Shown here: positions 28,001 through 35,271 of the stretch, piece by piece
Layout: every line of letters starts with the position of its first letter
Position numbering within the stretch: position 1 is the first letter of the stretch
Source: Symbioplanes lichenis
Lineage (GTDB): Bacteria; Actinomycetota; Actinomycetes; Mycobacteriales; Micromonosporaceae
Direction: 5' to 3'
Assembly (NCBI RefSeq): GCF_030709675.1
Contig: NZ_JAUZQD010000020.1
Location: 44,099 to 108,098 of the forward strand
DNA: 64,000 nt
The notes under the pieces: model-generated
The model's input: the letters and a program-made list of their open reading frames with translations, nothing else
The model's database searches: none
Told to the model about the DNA's origin: nothing
Made by a program: the position numbers and the translations under genes

Positions 28001-28335
28001 AGCCGCTGGCCGTCGTGGTCATCGGCGGCCTGGTCAGCTCGACGCTGCTGACCCTGGTGCTGGTCCCGGCCCTCTACACGATGGTCGAGAACACCAAGAT
28101 CAGCCGGCGCGAGAAGCGGGACCGTCGCCGCGCCCGCAAGGCCGGCGTGCAGCCGTCGCCACGGCACGCCGCGGCCGAGCCGGACCCGGAGCCCGGGCCG
28201 GACCCGGTGCCGGACGCCGCCGGCGGAGCGCACGAGGCACCGGTGCGCTCCGAGGAGGCGCCGGGAGCACTGCGGGGCTACACGGACCAGTTCGAGGTCC
28301 TGAAGATGCCGAAGCGCCCGCAGACCGAGGGCTGA
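25066..28335 (+). CDS. RND-superfamily efflux permease (AcrB/HAE1-type)
   Basis: 1089-residue proton-driven exporter with the two-repeat RND layout: one helix at residues 11-30, a large extracytoplasmic domain, helices around 325-500, a second large domain, and helices at about 845-1010. The paired aspartates of the proton relay are in GRVVDDSIVVLENI (about 390). The charged 80-residue C-terminal tail is rich in Arg, Pro and Glu. The gene stands alone: there is no membrane-fusion protein or outer-membrane channel gene, which a monoderm actinomycete would not need in the Gram-negative form. Regulated probably by the divergent MarR protein. Substrate unknown; drugs, lipids or signalling molecules are possible. 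Confidence 0.9.
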   Translation: MSFLTRLSLANRGLVALIAVVITGFGVYAIPSLKQQLLPSLEFPGAFIGASLPGASPEIMEEQVTEPIEQAVQGADGLDSVQSTTREGSATIQVTFEFGTDIDNAVNQLTTSINRIQSQLPDNVEPTVFAGSTDDIPAIILAASGGSDQNDLANRLDTTVVPELKNIEGVRDVQITGTRTRQVVIKPDLAKLAASGASPQAITTLLQSNGISVPAGALTEGDRTLSVQVGSPITSVDQLKGLYLNGSTKLGDVASVTTQESTATSFTRTDGVESLGVAVTAKPDGNPVAISHEVRDKLTDLQSASDTKLTVITDQAPFVERSIESLTTEGLLGLVMAVIVILIFLLSVRSTLVTAVSIPLSVLIALISLWIGDYSLNLLTLGALTIAVGRVVDDSIVVLENIKRHLGYGEEKVHAVMAGVREVAGAVTASTLTTVAVFAPIALVGGFVGQLFSPFAITVTVALVASLFVSLTVVPVLAYWFLRPAAGGAESEAVRKAAEEKELRSPLQRGYLPIIRWVTKSRGTRWATVAIGVVVLIGTLGLASRLETNFIDQSGQDTITISQDLPVGTSLAATDAAAKKVEAVLAGRDDVETYQVTVGSGEFNPFAGSGGASGASFNVALKSDVDSVKVSDELRDELKGLTDVGEVTVGGDSGTGFDGSQLSVVVQANEQEALQAATKLVQDAMAGTENVTDVSSSLAASVPRLDVQVDRAAAAQRGLTEAAVGQAVAGAFRSAPAGQITVDGSSEDVVVTFGAPPSSAAALRALPITTPSGQRVPLDQVADVKEVAGPEEVTRIDGNRSVTVNGTATGSNVGAVTTDLTQRLDELTLPAGASYSIGGVSQDQADAFADLGLAVLAAIAIVFVIMVATFRSLLQPLLLLISIPFAATGAIALLLATGTPLGVPALIGVLMLVGIVVTNAIVLMDLINHYRAAGLGVREAVVEGGRHRLRPILMTAIATIFALIPMALGLTGEGGFISQPLAVVVIGGLVSSTLLTLVLVPALYTMVENTKISRREKRDRRRARKAGVQPSPRHAAAEPDPEPGPDPVPDAAGGAHEAPVRSEEAPGALRGYTDQFEVLKMPKRPQTEG

Positions 28336-28354
28336 TCGGGGCATCGAGCAGCAA

Positions 28355-28388
28355 ACCGGCCGCCCCCGCACCCGCGGAGGCGGCCGGT
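28355..28388 (+). terminator. Hairpin after RND permease
   Basis: A perfect 10-bp stem, ACCGGCCGCC (28355-28364) with GGCGGCCGGT (28379-28388), 19 bases after the permease stop; no T tract. The MFS gene follows 13 bases later. Confidence 0.65.
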
Positions 28389-28401
28389 ACTGTGTGCGTA
28401 C

Positions 28402-29631
28402 GTGCCCACCCCGTTTTCGGTCCTTACCCGCAATCGTGACTTCCGGCGCCTCTTCGCCGCTGAGCTGGTCGTCTTCGGCGCCGACTGGTTCGTCATGGTG
28501 CCGCTGCTCGTGCTGCTGCCCGAGCTCACCGGCAGCGGCGTCTGGGGCGCCCTCGTCCTGGCCGCCGACACGGGCATCAATGCGCTGCTCCTGCCGTACA
28601 CCGGGGTCGTCGCCGACCGGCTGGACCGCCGCAAGATCCTGATCGCCGCCAACCTCGCGGCCTTCGTGGCTGTTCTTCTGCTTTTCACCGTACGTTCAGC
28701 CGCGACCGCGCCCCTGGCCCTGGTGGCGATCGGGGCGGTGGCCGTGGCCAAGGCGTTCTACTCCCCGGCGGCCTCCGCGGCCCTGCCGAACGTCGTCGAC
28801 CCCGAGGACCTCGCCGCCGCGAACACCGTCGCCGGCTCCGCGTGGGGCACGATGACGATCGTCGGCGCGTCGCTCGGCGGGATCGTGAGCAGCGCCGCGG
28901 GCCCGTACGTCAGCTTCGGCGTCGCCGCCGCGAGCCTGTTCGTGGCCGCGGTCGTGACCATGCTCATCCGCCGCCCGCTGCAGGCGCCGCGGGACCCGGA
29001 CGCCACCCCGGTCCGCAGCTGGCACGCCATGCTCGAGGCCCTGCGCTACATCGGGGCGCGGCCGCGGCTCGGCGCCCTCGTCACGGTCAAGTCGGCGGTC
29101 GGCCTCGGCAACGGCGTGCTCACCGTCTTCCCCCTGCTGGCCACCATGTACGGCGTCGGCGCCCTGGGCGCGGGCCTGCTCTTCGCCGTCCGCGGAGCCG
29201 GCGCGCTGATCGGCCCGCTGGTGCTGCGCCCGGTCCTGCGGCATCGGGCCTGGCTGCTGCCCGGCCTCGCGCTTTCCATGATCCTGTACGGCCTCGGCTA
29301 CATCGGCGTCGCCTTCGCCCCGTGGTTCCCGCTCGTCCTGGTGCTGGTCTTCGTCGCGCACTTCGCGGGCGGCAGCAACTGGGTCCTGAGCAACTACGCG
29401 TTGCAGGGCGAGGTGCCCGACCGGCTCCGGGGGCGGGTCTTCGCCACCGACCTCATGCTGGCCACGCTGGCGATCGCCGTCAGCCAGCTCGGCGTGGCGG
29501 CCGTCGTCGACCACGTCGACAAGCGGATCGTGCTCGTCGCGTGCGGCCTGGTCACCGTCGTGTACGCGATCGGCTGGCGGATCGCCACGCGCAAGCTGTC
29601 GCTGACGGAGCAACCTTCCGCGCGCGTCTGA
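28402..29631 (+). CDS. Major facilitator superfamily transporter
   Basis: 409 residues with about twelve hydrophobic helices, the loop 2-3 MFS motif as GVVADRLDRRKIL, and a related motif in the second half (YALQGEVPDRLRGRVFATD). Belongs to the MFS_3/enterobactin-exporter-like class by general look; substrate unknown. The GTG start has TACTGT eight bases upstream and no Shine-Dalgarno, so it may be leaderless and independently transcribed after the RND terminator. Confidence 0.88.
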   Translation: MPTPFSVLTRNRDFRRLFAAELVVFGADWFVMVPLLVLLPELTGSGVWGALVLAADTGINALLLPYTGVVADRLDRRKILIAANLAAFVAVLLLFTVRSAATAPLALVAIGAVAVAKAFYSPAASAALPNVVDPEDLAAANTVAGSAWGTMTIVGASLGGIVSSAAGPYVSFGVAAASLFVAAVVTMLIRRPLQAPRDPDATPVRSWHAMLEALRYIGARPRLGALVTVKSAVGLGNGVLTVFPLLATMYGVGALGAGLLFAVRGAGALIGPLVLRPVLRHRAWLLPGLALSMILYGLGYIGVAFAPWFPLVLVLVFVAHFAGGSNWVLSNYALQGEVPDRLRGRVFATDLMLATLAIAVSQLGVAAVVDHVDKRIVLVACGLVTVVYAIGWRIATRKLSLTEQPSARV

Positions 29632-29700
29632 CCACTGGATGATCGGGAACGGCGCCGGGTGTGGAGACGGCCGGCGCCGCGACTGAGGACAAGCCGGCTC

Positions 29701-29725
29701 GGCACACCGGCTCCCGCGGTGTGCC
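29701..29725. terminator. Hairpin downstream of MFS gene
   Basis: Stem GGCACACCG (29701-29709) with CGGTGTGCC (29717-29725), 70 bases after the MFS stop and facing the convergent membrane-protein gene. It is followed by T-rich repeat units that could supply the U tract. Confidence 0.55.
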
Positions 29726-29738
29726 CGGCTTCGCTCGG

Positions 29739-29816
29739 CGCACGGGCTCTTCGGCCTTTTTCAACGCACGGGCTTTTGGGGTTTTTTCAGCGCACGGGCT
29801 CTTGGGGCGTACCCAG
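29739..29816. repeat. Three tandem 26-nt imperfect repeats with T tracts
   Basis: Units begin at 29739, 29765 and 29791, each opening CGCACGGGCTYTTSGG. The first two end in CTTTTTC and GTTTTTTC; the third diverges and encodes the last residues of the minus-strand membrane protein. The 26-nt period is not a multiple of three, so the repeat arose as DNA rather than as a protein repeat. Confidence 0.8.
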
Positions 29817-30179
29817 GAAGCCACCCGGCGCCCGGTCGGCCAGCCCGCGCCCGTCGGGGGAGCGGGTCAGCAGGGCGCCGAGCAGCAGCGCGATGCCACC
29901 GGCCGAGAACACGGTGCGGATCAGGCCGACGAGCAGGTTGAGCAGCTGCCAGACCGAGGCCGACACCGCCGCGCCGCCAACCAGCGTCGGGATCAGCAGC
30001 GACCAGAGGAAGCTGAGGACCAGCCCGGCGGCGAGCGCGCCGAGCCCCAGCTGGGCCAACGTAGTGCTGCGCCGGCCCAGGCGGCCCCGGGTGCGGGCCA
30101 CGAGGATTGAGCCGGCCAGCAGGACCCCCGCCTCGGGCAGCAGGCCGACCATGATCGAGAGGACGTATCCGACGCTCAT
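29787..30179 (-). CDS. Small multi-pass membrane protein, unknown function
   Basis: 130 residues with an estimated three or four transmembrane helices (about 5-25, 42-63, 78-103) and an arginine-containing loop (ARTRGRLGRRS). The C-terminal GFLGTPQEPVR is encoded by the third copy of the 26-nt repeat, so the end of the gene may have been remodelled by repeat expansion. ATG 30179 is the first codon of the hydrophobic segment. Divergent from thrB across 52 bases. No family recognised. Confidence 0.6.
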   Translation of the reverse strand: MSVGYVLSIMVGLLPEAGVLLAGSILVARTRGRLGRRSTTLAQLGLGALAAGLVLSFLWSLLIPTLVGGAAVSASVWQLLNLLVGLIRTVFSAGGIALLLGALLTRSPDGRGLADRAPGGFLGTPQEPVR

Positions 30180-30219
30180 GGCGGCGACCGTACCCGCCGA
30201 CCGGCCGATGATCGACCAC

Positions 30220-30225
30220 TAGAGT
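30220..30225 (+). promoter_or_regulatory. -10 element of a leaderless thrB promoter
   Basis: TAGAGT ends six bases before the thrB ATG, the spacing seen for leaderless actinobacterial transcripts, and no Shine-Dalgarno is visible. A promoter here would make thrB independent of hom-thrC. Confidence 0.4.
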
Positions 30226-30231
30226 CGGCGC

Positions 30232-31110
30232 ATGGGCCTGACCTTCGCCTCCCAGCCGGTGCACGTGCGGACCCCGGCGACCAGCGCCAACCTGGGGCCG
30301 GGCTTCGACTCGCTGGGCCTCGCGCTCACTCTTCACGACGATCTGACCGCCCGGGTCACCGGGGACGGCTTCACGGTCTCGGTCACCGGCGAGGGCGCGG
30401 GTGACCTGCCTGCCGACGAGTCGCACCTGGTCGTACGGGCGATGCTGGCGACCTTCGACGAGCTGGGCGGCCGGCCCGCCGGGGTGGCCGTGGAGTGCGT
30501 CAACCGCATCCCGCAGGCCCGCGGCCTGGGCTCGTCGTCCGCGGCGATCGTGGGCGGCGTGCAACTCGCCCGGGCGCTCGCGACGACCAAGATCAGCGAC
30601 GAGGACGCGCTGCGCATCGCCGGCCGCCTCGAGGGGCACCCCGACAACGTCGCTCCCTGCCTGCTCGGCGGCTTCACGATCGCCTGGACCGAGGCGGGCG
30701 GCGCGCGCGCCGTGCGGCTGCCGGTGTCCGATTCCCTACGCCCGACGCTTTTCGTCCCGCAGGAGCGCGGCCTGACCTCCACGGCCCGCGCCGCCCTGCC
30801 GCCGAGCGTGCCGCACGCGGACGCCGTGTTCAACACGAGTCGCGCCGCGCTGCTGGTGCACGCCCTCCAGCACGACCCCGGGCTGCTGCTCACCGCGACC
30901 GAGGACCGCCTGCACCAGGGCTATCGGGCCGAGAGCATGCCGGGTACGGCCTCCCTGGTCGCCTCGCTCCGCTCGGTCGGCGTGCCGGCCGTGGTCAGCG
31001 GGGCCGGGCCCACCGTGCTGGCATTCGGGCCGGTCCCGGGCGATTTCCACCCCGGAATCACGTGGCGCGCCGAAACGTTGGGGGTGGACAGCGCCGGAGC
31101 CCTTGCGTGA
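30232..31110 (+). CDS. thrB: Homoserine kinase
   Basis: 292-residue GHMP kinase phosphorylating homoserine for threonine synthesis. The ATP-binding GHMP motif is IPQARGLGSSSAAIVGG and the N-terminal PATSANLGPGFDSLGLAL is diagnostic for ThrB. The product feeds ThrC, encoded 6.8 kb upstream; in related genomes I expect hom-thrC-thrB to be contiguous, so the intervening genes look inserted. rho follows after a 350-base leader. Confidence 0.95.
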   Translation: MGLTFASQPVHVRTPATSANLGPGFDSLGLALTLHDDLTARVTGDGFTVSVTGEGAGDLPADESHLVVRAMLATFDELGGRPAGVAVECVNRIPQARGLGSSSAAIVGGVQLARALATTKISDEDALRIAGRLEGHPDNVAPCLLGGFTIAWTEAGGARAVRLPVSDSLRPTLFVPQERGLTSTARAALPPSVPHADAVFNTSRAALLVHALQHDPGLLLTATEDRLHQGYRAESMPGTASLVASLRSVGVPAVVSGAGPTVLAFGPVPGDFHPGITWRAETLGVDSAGALA

Positions 31111-31461
31111 GGGAGTATGGTGGAACACGCCGAGCGGGACACTGTTGCCGCAGGTCGCACGAGTTGACTACGCTCAAGACCTAGCACAGCCGCGAAGCAA
31201 GCGATCTCTGCGGTCCGGCGCGCACCCCGAGACTCATGCCGATCCGGCTCGTCTCATTTCTCATCAGGCACACGCCGGTCAGCAGGTCTCCAGGTCGCTG
31301 CACTCGCCGAGACCTACCCGTCATTGTCCGACGGGGCGGGAGACCGTCGAGCTGCCGTGCTGCAAAACTCCCGCACCGCACATGCGAAGCGGGGTCCGAG
31401 GGCACCCGGCCACCAGGCTGCAGACCCGGGTGGACTTGGTTTTTTCGACGGAAGGAATCCA
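31111..31461 (+). promoter_or_regulatory. rho promoter and long 5' leader
   Basis: The spacer holds a plausible promoter, TTGCCG (31145-31150) and TACGCT (31169-31174) with an 18-base gap, leaving a leader of roughly 280 bases before rho. Rho in other bacteria autoregulates through its leader by premature termination. An 87-codon frame beginning at 31236 runs into rho out of phase, but has poor codon bias. GGAAGGAA precedes the rho TTG. Confidence 0.45.
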
Positions 31462-33546
31462 TTGAGCGACACCACCGACGTGACGTCGGGTGTTTCTGAC
31501 GTCGCTGCTGACGGCACCACCACTGCTGTCACCAAGCGCCGCCGTGGCGGCACCGGGCTCTCCGCCATGCTGCTGCCCGAGCTGCAGAGCCTCGCGGCCT
31601 CCCTCGGCATCTCCGGCACCGCCCGGATGCGCAAGGGCGAGCTGATCACCGCCATCACGGAGCGTCAGAACGGTGGCGGCGGGTCCGCCGCCCCGGCCGC
31701 CGAGGCCGCGCCCCGCCCCCGCCGGAGCAGCGCCGCCGCGGCCGCCGAGCCGGCCACCGAGGCCGCTCCGCAGGTCTCGGCTCCGCAGACCTCGGCTCCG
31801 CAGACCTCGGCTCCGCAGGTCTCGGCTCCGCAAGCTTCGGCCCCGCAGGTTTCCGCGTCGCAGCCCGTCGCGCAGGAGACGCCCGCGGCCGCGCAGAGCG
31901 CCCCCGCGGCGACCGCCCCCGCGACCGAGCAGGGTCAGCAGCCCGAGCAGGGCCGTCGCAGCCGCCGCGAGCGCCAGGGTCAGGAGCGGTCCGAGCGCGC
32001 CGAGCGCGAGCCCCGTGACCAGGGCGAGCCTCGGGCCGAGACCCGCACCGAGGGCGACACCGAGCGGACTGACCGCGGCGACCGGGGCGACCGTCCCGAG
32101 CGCGGCGAGCGCAACCGCGACCGCCAGCGCAACCAGCAGCGGGGCGAGGGCGGCGACCGCGACCGCAACGATCGCGGCGACCGTGACCGCGACCGCAACG
32201 ATCGCGACCGCAACGACCGCGGTGACCGCAACGACCGGGGCCCGCGCAACGACGCCCACGACGACGACGACAACGACGGTGGTGAGGGCGGCCGCCGCAG
32301 CCGGCGCAGCCGCTTCCGCGACCGCCGCCGGGGCCGTGACCGCGACGGCGAGGGCGGTGGCCGCGACAGTCGCGAGGGCCGCGAGCCGCACGTCGCCGAG
32401 GACGAGGTTCTCGTGCCGGTCGCCGGCATCCTGGACGTCCTCGACAACTACGCGTTCGTCCGCACGACCGGCTACCTGTCCGGCCCCAACGACGTCTACG
32501 TGTCGATGTCGCAGGTCAAGAAGCACGGCCTGCGCCGCGGCGACGCCGTCACCGGGGCCGTGCGCTCCGCGCCCCGCGAGGGTGCCAGTGGCGACCAGCG
32601 CCGCGACAAGTACAACCCGCTGGTCCGCCTCGACACCATCAACGGGATGGAGCCCGACGAGGCCCGCCGGCGCCCCGAGTTCTACAAGCTCACCCCGCTC
32701 TACCCGCAGGAGCGCCTGCGGCTGGAGACCGAGCCGCACATCCTGACCACGCGCGTCATCGACCTGGTGATGCCCATCGGCAAGGGCCAGCGGGCCCTGA
32801 TCGTCTCGCCGCCCAAGGCCGGCAAGACGATGGTGCTGCAGGCGATCGCCAACGCGATCACCCACAACAACCCCGAGTGCCACCTGATGGTCGTGCTGGT
32901 CGACGAGCGGCCCGAAGAGGTCACCGACATGCAGCGCTCGGTCAAGGGCGAGGTCATCGCGGCCACGTTCGACCGGCCGCCGCAGGACCACACCACGGTC
33001 GCCGAGCTCGCCATCGAGCGGGCCAAGCGGCTGGTCGAGCTGGGTCACGACGTCGTCGTCCTGCTCGACTCGGTCACCCGCCTCGGCCGCTCCTACAACC
33101 TGGCGGCGCCGGCCTCCGGACGCATCATGTCCGGCGGTATCGACTCGACTGCGCTCTACCCGCCCAAGCGCTTCCTCGGCGCGGCCCGCAACATCGAGAA
33201 CGGCGGCTCGCTCACCATCATCGCCACGGCGCTGGTGGAGACCGGCTCGATGATGGACACGGTCATCTTCGAGGAGTTCAAGGGCACCGGCAACGCCGAG
33301 CTCAAGCTCGACCGGAAGATCGCCGACAAGCGCGTCTTCCCGGCCATCGACACCCACCCCTCCGGCACGCGCAAGGAAGAGATCCTGCTCGGCAAGGAGG
33401 AGCTGGCGGTCGTGCACAAGCTCCGCAAGGTGCTCAGCTCCCTGGAGTCGGGCGCCGCGCTGGACCTGCTGCTCGACCGGCTCAAGCAGAGCCGGACGAA
33501 CATCGAGTTCCTGATGCAGATCGCCAAGAGCACGCCCGGCGAGTAG
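31462..33546 (+). CDS. rho: Transcription termination factor Rho, with extended actinobacterial insertion
   Basis: 694-residue hexameric RNA helicase/ATPase ending transcription. The N-terminal Rho-N helix bundle (LLPELQSLAASLGI) is followed by about 260 disordered residues: first six near-identical APQVS/APQTS five-residue repeats (31770-31860), then a long Arg/Asp/Asn/Gly-rich tract (DRDRNDRGD type). The RNA-binding domain begins near ILDVLDNYAFVRT; the P-loop is SPPKAGKTM and the catalytic VLLDSVTRL follows. Such insertions are known in high-GC actinobacterial Rho and add RNA affinity. The TTG start is supported by GGAAGGAA upstream and by the Rho-N domain. Confidence 0.95.
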   Translation: MSDTTDVTSGVSDVAADGTTTAVTKRRRGGTGLSAMLLPELQSLAASLGISGTARMRKGELITAITERQNGGGGSAAPAAEAAPRPRRSSAAAAAEPATEAAPQVSAPQTSAPQTSAPQVSAPQASAPQVSASQPVAQETPAAAQSAPAATAPATEQGQQPEQGRRSRRERQGQERSERAEREPRDQGEPRAETRTEGDTERTDRGDRGDRPERGERNRDRQRNQQRGEGGDRDRNDRGDRDRDRNDRDRNDRGDRNDRGPRNDAHDDDDNDGGEGGRRSRRSRFRDRRRGRDRDGEGGGRDSREGREPHVAEDEVLVPVAGILDVLDNYAFVRTTGYLSGPNDVYVSMSQVKKHGLRRGDAVTGAVRSAPREGASGDQRRDKYNPLVRLDTINGMEPDEARRRPEFYKLTPLYPQERLRLETEPHILTTRVIDLVMPIGKGQRALIVSPPKAGKTMVLQAIANAITHNNPECHLMVVLVDERPEEVTDMQRSVKGEVIAATFDRPPQDHTTVAELAIERAKRLVELGHDVVVLLDSVTRLGRSYNLAAPASGRIMSGGIDSTALYPPKRFLGAARNIENGGSLTIIATALVETGSMMDTVIFEEFKGTGNAELKLDRKIADKRVFPAIDTHPSGTRKEEILLGKEELAVVHKLRKVLSSLESGAALDLLLDRLKQSRTNIEFLMQIAKSTPGE

Positions 33547-33563
33547 TCGCCGGTCGGCCCGGC

Positions 33564-33597
33564 AGAAGGGCAGTCACCGCGGGGTGGCTGCCCTTCT
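33564..33597 (+). terminator. Terminator after rho
   Basis: A 15-bp stem with one G-U pair (33564-33578 with 33583-33597, AGAAGGGCAG outer arm) and a GCGG loop, 18 bases after the rho stop. Confidence 0.8.
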
Positions 33598-33742
33598 CGC
33601 TGTCCGGTCGCAGGTAAGGGCCGAGCCATATCCGCGCGACGCGAAACCTGGTGCCCTCGGCTGCTGACTCCCGGGTTCGCGGAAACCACGCCGTCAACGT
33701 CGCCGATTCTTTGAGCGACGGCGAATTGAGAAGACGGAGATC

Positions 33743-34375
33743 TCAGGCGAAGCCGTTGACCGGGAAGTCGTCGCGATGGCGCCAGGTGTCGTCGGTGCGG
33801 ACGTGGTCCGGGCGTACCCACTTGAGGAGCTTGAGGGGGAACTCGGCCGCCGGGATGCGGCCGGCGGAACGGACCACGAAGCCCTCGGAGGTTTCGGGGG
33901 TGTGGCGGCGCGCCCACGCCGCGCGGGCCTCGCTCAGGCTGCCGCCGCGGTAGAGGACCGGCACGACCGGCAGTTCGAGGCGCTGGGCCCAGTCGACGGT
34001 GTCGTCCCAGCCGAGCAGGGTGTCGGTCTCGTCCCAGATGCCGAAGACGATGAAGACGCCGGGCAGGTCCGTGTACGGGATGCTGCGCCGCGCCCACATC
34101 GACTCGCCGCACACGCGCCACTCGTCGGGGATGCGGTAGGACGTCATGGCCCACAGCGCCTTGGCCGGGGTGTCCCAGGGCTGGGTGCCGGAGTCGGGCG
34201 ACCGGCCGTACATGGCATCGCGGGTGAAGGTGAGGTTGCCGCCGTCGAGCTTCTCCGTCACGACGAGTTCGCCGTCGAGCCAGGTCAGGTCCGGCTGGAT
34301 CCGGTCGTCCGCGGTGGCGCCGGGGGAGTCGGGCAGGTGGAAGGTCCGCGGATACTTGACCGCCTGCCCGCTCAT
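33743..34375 (-). CDS. Short Rnl2-like RNA ligase family protein
   Basis: 210-residue ATP-dependent ligase of the RNA_ligase nucleotidyltransferase class. Motif I is VVTEKLDGGNLTF, with the AMP-accepting Lys42. Later motifs are visible as FIVFGIWDE (III), EGFVVRS (IV) and LKLLKWVRPDHV (V). There is no room for a C-terminal specificity domain, so it is close to a minimal nucleotidyltransferase module. The start overlaps the kinase-phosphatase stop by one base (TGATG), making it the last gene of a three-gene RNA-repair operon. Expected to seal RNA ends or a nick; specificity is unknown. Confidence 0.82.
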   Translation of the reverse strand: MSGQAVKYPRTFHLPDSPGATADDRIQPDLTWLDGELVVTEKLDGGNLTFTRDAMYGRSPDSGTQPWDTPAKALWAMTSYRIPDEWRVCGESMWARRSIPYTDLPGVFIVFGIWDETDTLLGWDDTVDWAQRLELPVVPVLYRGGSLSEARAAWARRHTPETSEGFVVRSAGRIPAAEFPLKLLKWVRPDHVRTDDTWRHRDDFPVNGFA

Positions 34376-35271
34376 CAGAAGTCCCCCTCCGCCACCTGGA
34401 ACACCGTGAGTCCCAGCGCGCGCCACATGCGCACCACCTGCTGACGGTCGTCGAAGACACCGACGACACGCCAGCGGTCGCGGATCTCCGTGTCGAAGAT
34501 CTCCCGCTTCACGATCGCATCCTTGCGGGAGTCGCCGGCGGGCCGCATGAAGAGTCCTTCGTACGGCACATCGACGTAAAGATCCAGCCAGGCCTCCGTT
34601 TCCGTACGGCACACCTCGTCGCGCCCCGAGCAGAAGACGATCGCGTGGCCCGCGGCGTGCATCGCCCGTACCGCCGCGATGACGGCCGGATTGGGGGAAT
34701 CCTCGCCGACGCGCGACCAGTCGAAGGGGCTGCGCGCCCCCATCAGGGCCACGGTCCCGTCGATGTCCACCAGCACGACGGGTGGCAGTGAGAGGTCGGG
34801 TTCGTAGACGTGGCCCGGGCCGCCCGGGTCGACGTACGGAATCGGCAGTGGCAGTCGCTTGCCCGCCAGATAGCGGTCGTGCATCCGCCGGATCACGCCC
34901 TCGCCGACCTGGTCGCCGGCGTCCCGGGCGGCGTCGCGCCGGACGCACTCGTCCACGGGCACGTCGGTGAAGTCGTGCACCTCGAACTGCGCGTGGAAGC
35001 GCGCCGCCAGCTCGGCCCACTCGCGCACGGTCTTGGCCCGCAGGTTGGTGTCGTCGACGATCACGTCCGAGCGGGCGCGCAGCAGCGCCTCGACGGCGGC
35101 CCGCTGGGCGTGCGTGACCTGCGCCTCGGCGTGCTGGGTGTAGAGGCGCTGCCCGTGCAGCATCCGCCGCAGGTCGTCGCGGTTGACCCGGACGACCTGC
35201 GGCTGCAGCTTGCGGGCGAAGGTGGTCTTGCCCGAGGCGGGCAGCCCCCGCGTGATGAGAAGTCTGGTCAT
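34375..35271 (-). CDS. T4-type polynucleotide 5'-kinase/3'-phosphatase
   Basis: 298 residues, nearly the length of T4 Pnkp (301) and with the same order of domains. The N-terminal kinase has P-loop GLPASGKTTFARK (residues 9-21) and a downstream DDTN; the C-terminal HAD phosphatase has VVLVDIDGTVALMG with the DxDGT nucleophile, and later GVFDDR with the metal-binding acidic pair. It would convert 5'-OH and 2',3'-cyclic or 3'-phosphate ends into ligatable 5'-phosphate and 3'-OH ends. Overlaps the upstream ligase by ATGA and the downstream ligase by TGATG, so the three proteins are tightly coupled. Confidence 0.9.
   Translation of the reverse strand: MTRLLITRGLPASGKTTFARKLQPQVVRVNRDDLRRMLHGQRLYTQHAEAQVTHAQRAAVEALLRARSDVIVDDTNLRAKTVREWAELAARFHAQFEVHDFTDVPVDECVRRDAARDAGDQVGEGVIRRMHDRYLAGKRLPLPIPYVDPGGPGHVYEPDLSLPPVVLVDIDGTVALMGARSPFDWSRVGEDSPNPAVIAAVRAMHAAGHAIVFCSGRDEVCRTETEAWLDLYVDVPYEGLFMRPAGDSRKDAIVKREIFDTEIRDRWRVVGVFDDRQQVVRMWRALGLTVFQVAEGDF

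Noticed and set aside
24778..28371. 1197-codon minus-strand frame opposite the RND permease
   Set aside because: Shadow frame; repetitive Arg/Asp/Gly translation and overlap with the MarR gene in another frame.
31236..31499. 87-codon frame in the rho leader
   Set aside because: Poor codon bias, no ribosome-binding site, and it runs out of phase into rho.
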